Positions 5,001-5,056 of a DNA stretch of 5,056 nt are shown here, piece after piece (the stretch's first letter is position 1; each line of letters begins with the position of its first letter). A model generated the notes under the pieces. It was not told the DNA's origin and ran no database searches. It saw only the letters and a program-made list of their open reading frames with translations. The position numbers and the translations under genes were made by a program. The DNA lies in contig CAMWVM010000138.1 of the NCBI GenBank assembly GCA_947177715.1, positions 1 to 5,056 of the forward strand. The letters are read 5' to 3'. This stretch comes from an uncultured Ruminococcus sp. Lineage in GTDB: Bacteria; Bacillota; Clostridia; Oscillospirales; Ruminococcaceae.

Positions 5001-5056
5001 CTATAACTTAGGCAAGATGTCCCCCAGCCTCCAACCTATCCTTTCGGATAGCTGTG
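5001..5056 (-). other. GC-rich edge segment: end of an upstream gene or a structured RNA
   Basis: Positions 5011-5056 have 26 G/C of 46, clearly above the rest of the window. The minus strand forms a perfect hairpin, CTATCC-GAAA-GGATAG (5051-5036), with a GNRA tetraloop, which favours a minus-strand RNA. Two minus-strand frames are also open from the edge: one ends at a TAG (5003-5001) after ...LSERIGWRLGDILPKL, the other at a TAA (5009-5007) after ...AIRKDRLEAGGHLA. I recognise neither, nor any known RNA family. The window is too short here to decide. Confidence 0.3.

Noticed and set aside
5017..5056. Plus-strand ORF beginning at the ATG at 5017 and leaving the window
   Set aside because: No SD precedes it, only 13 codons are visible, and the hairpin evidence favours the minus strand.

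Overview
The window reads as a low-GC, spore-forming anaerobic Bacillota genome, most likely Clostridia of a Ruminococcaceae/Oscillospiraceae type. The reasons are AT-rich intergenic DNA, strong AAAGGAGG Shine-Dalgarno (SD) sequences, a YpeB spore-germination protein and a classical anaerobe rubrerythrin. The taxonomic call is inference. No mobile element, CRISPR array, tRNA or rRNA was recognised.

Layout. Positions 1-1669 hold a leftward sulfur-transfer pair: a cysteine desulfurase (539-1669) followed by thiI (445 to beyond the left edge). A well-formed sigma-A promoter lies at 1706-1734. The divergent spacer 1688-1900 separates this pair from ypeB (1901-3244, rightward) and is rich in dyads. 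Rubrerythrin (3326-3940) follows ypeB in the same direction. A uridine kinase-like P-loop kinase (3985-4920, leftward) converges on rubrerythrin, with one bidirectional terminator between them. The last ~50 bases are GC-rich and unresolved.

How the genes work together. The desulfurase probably supplies persulfide sulfur to ThiI for 4-thiouridine in tRNA. YpeB would act in dormant spores with the cortex lytic enzyme SleB, but no sleB is next to it here. Rubrerythrin handles peroxide, and the kinase probably phosphorylates a nucleoside. Apart from the sulfur pair, the neighbours share no obvious pathway.

No new multi-gene system is visible; the genes are ordinary. The unusual content is regulatory. 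(1) Two related dyads, GTACA-N6-TGTAC, bracket the ypeB leader at 1759-1774 and 1867-1882. (2) Both rubrerythrin and the kinase have a perfect SD followed by a small hairpin before the start codon. In both, the SD-to-ATG distance is 30 nt if rubrerythrin starts at its second Met. (3) An 18-codon ORF directly behind the kinase SD overlaps the kinase start in another frame.
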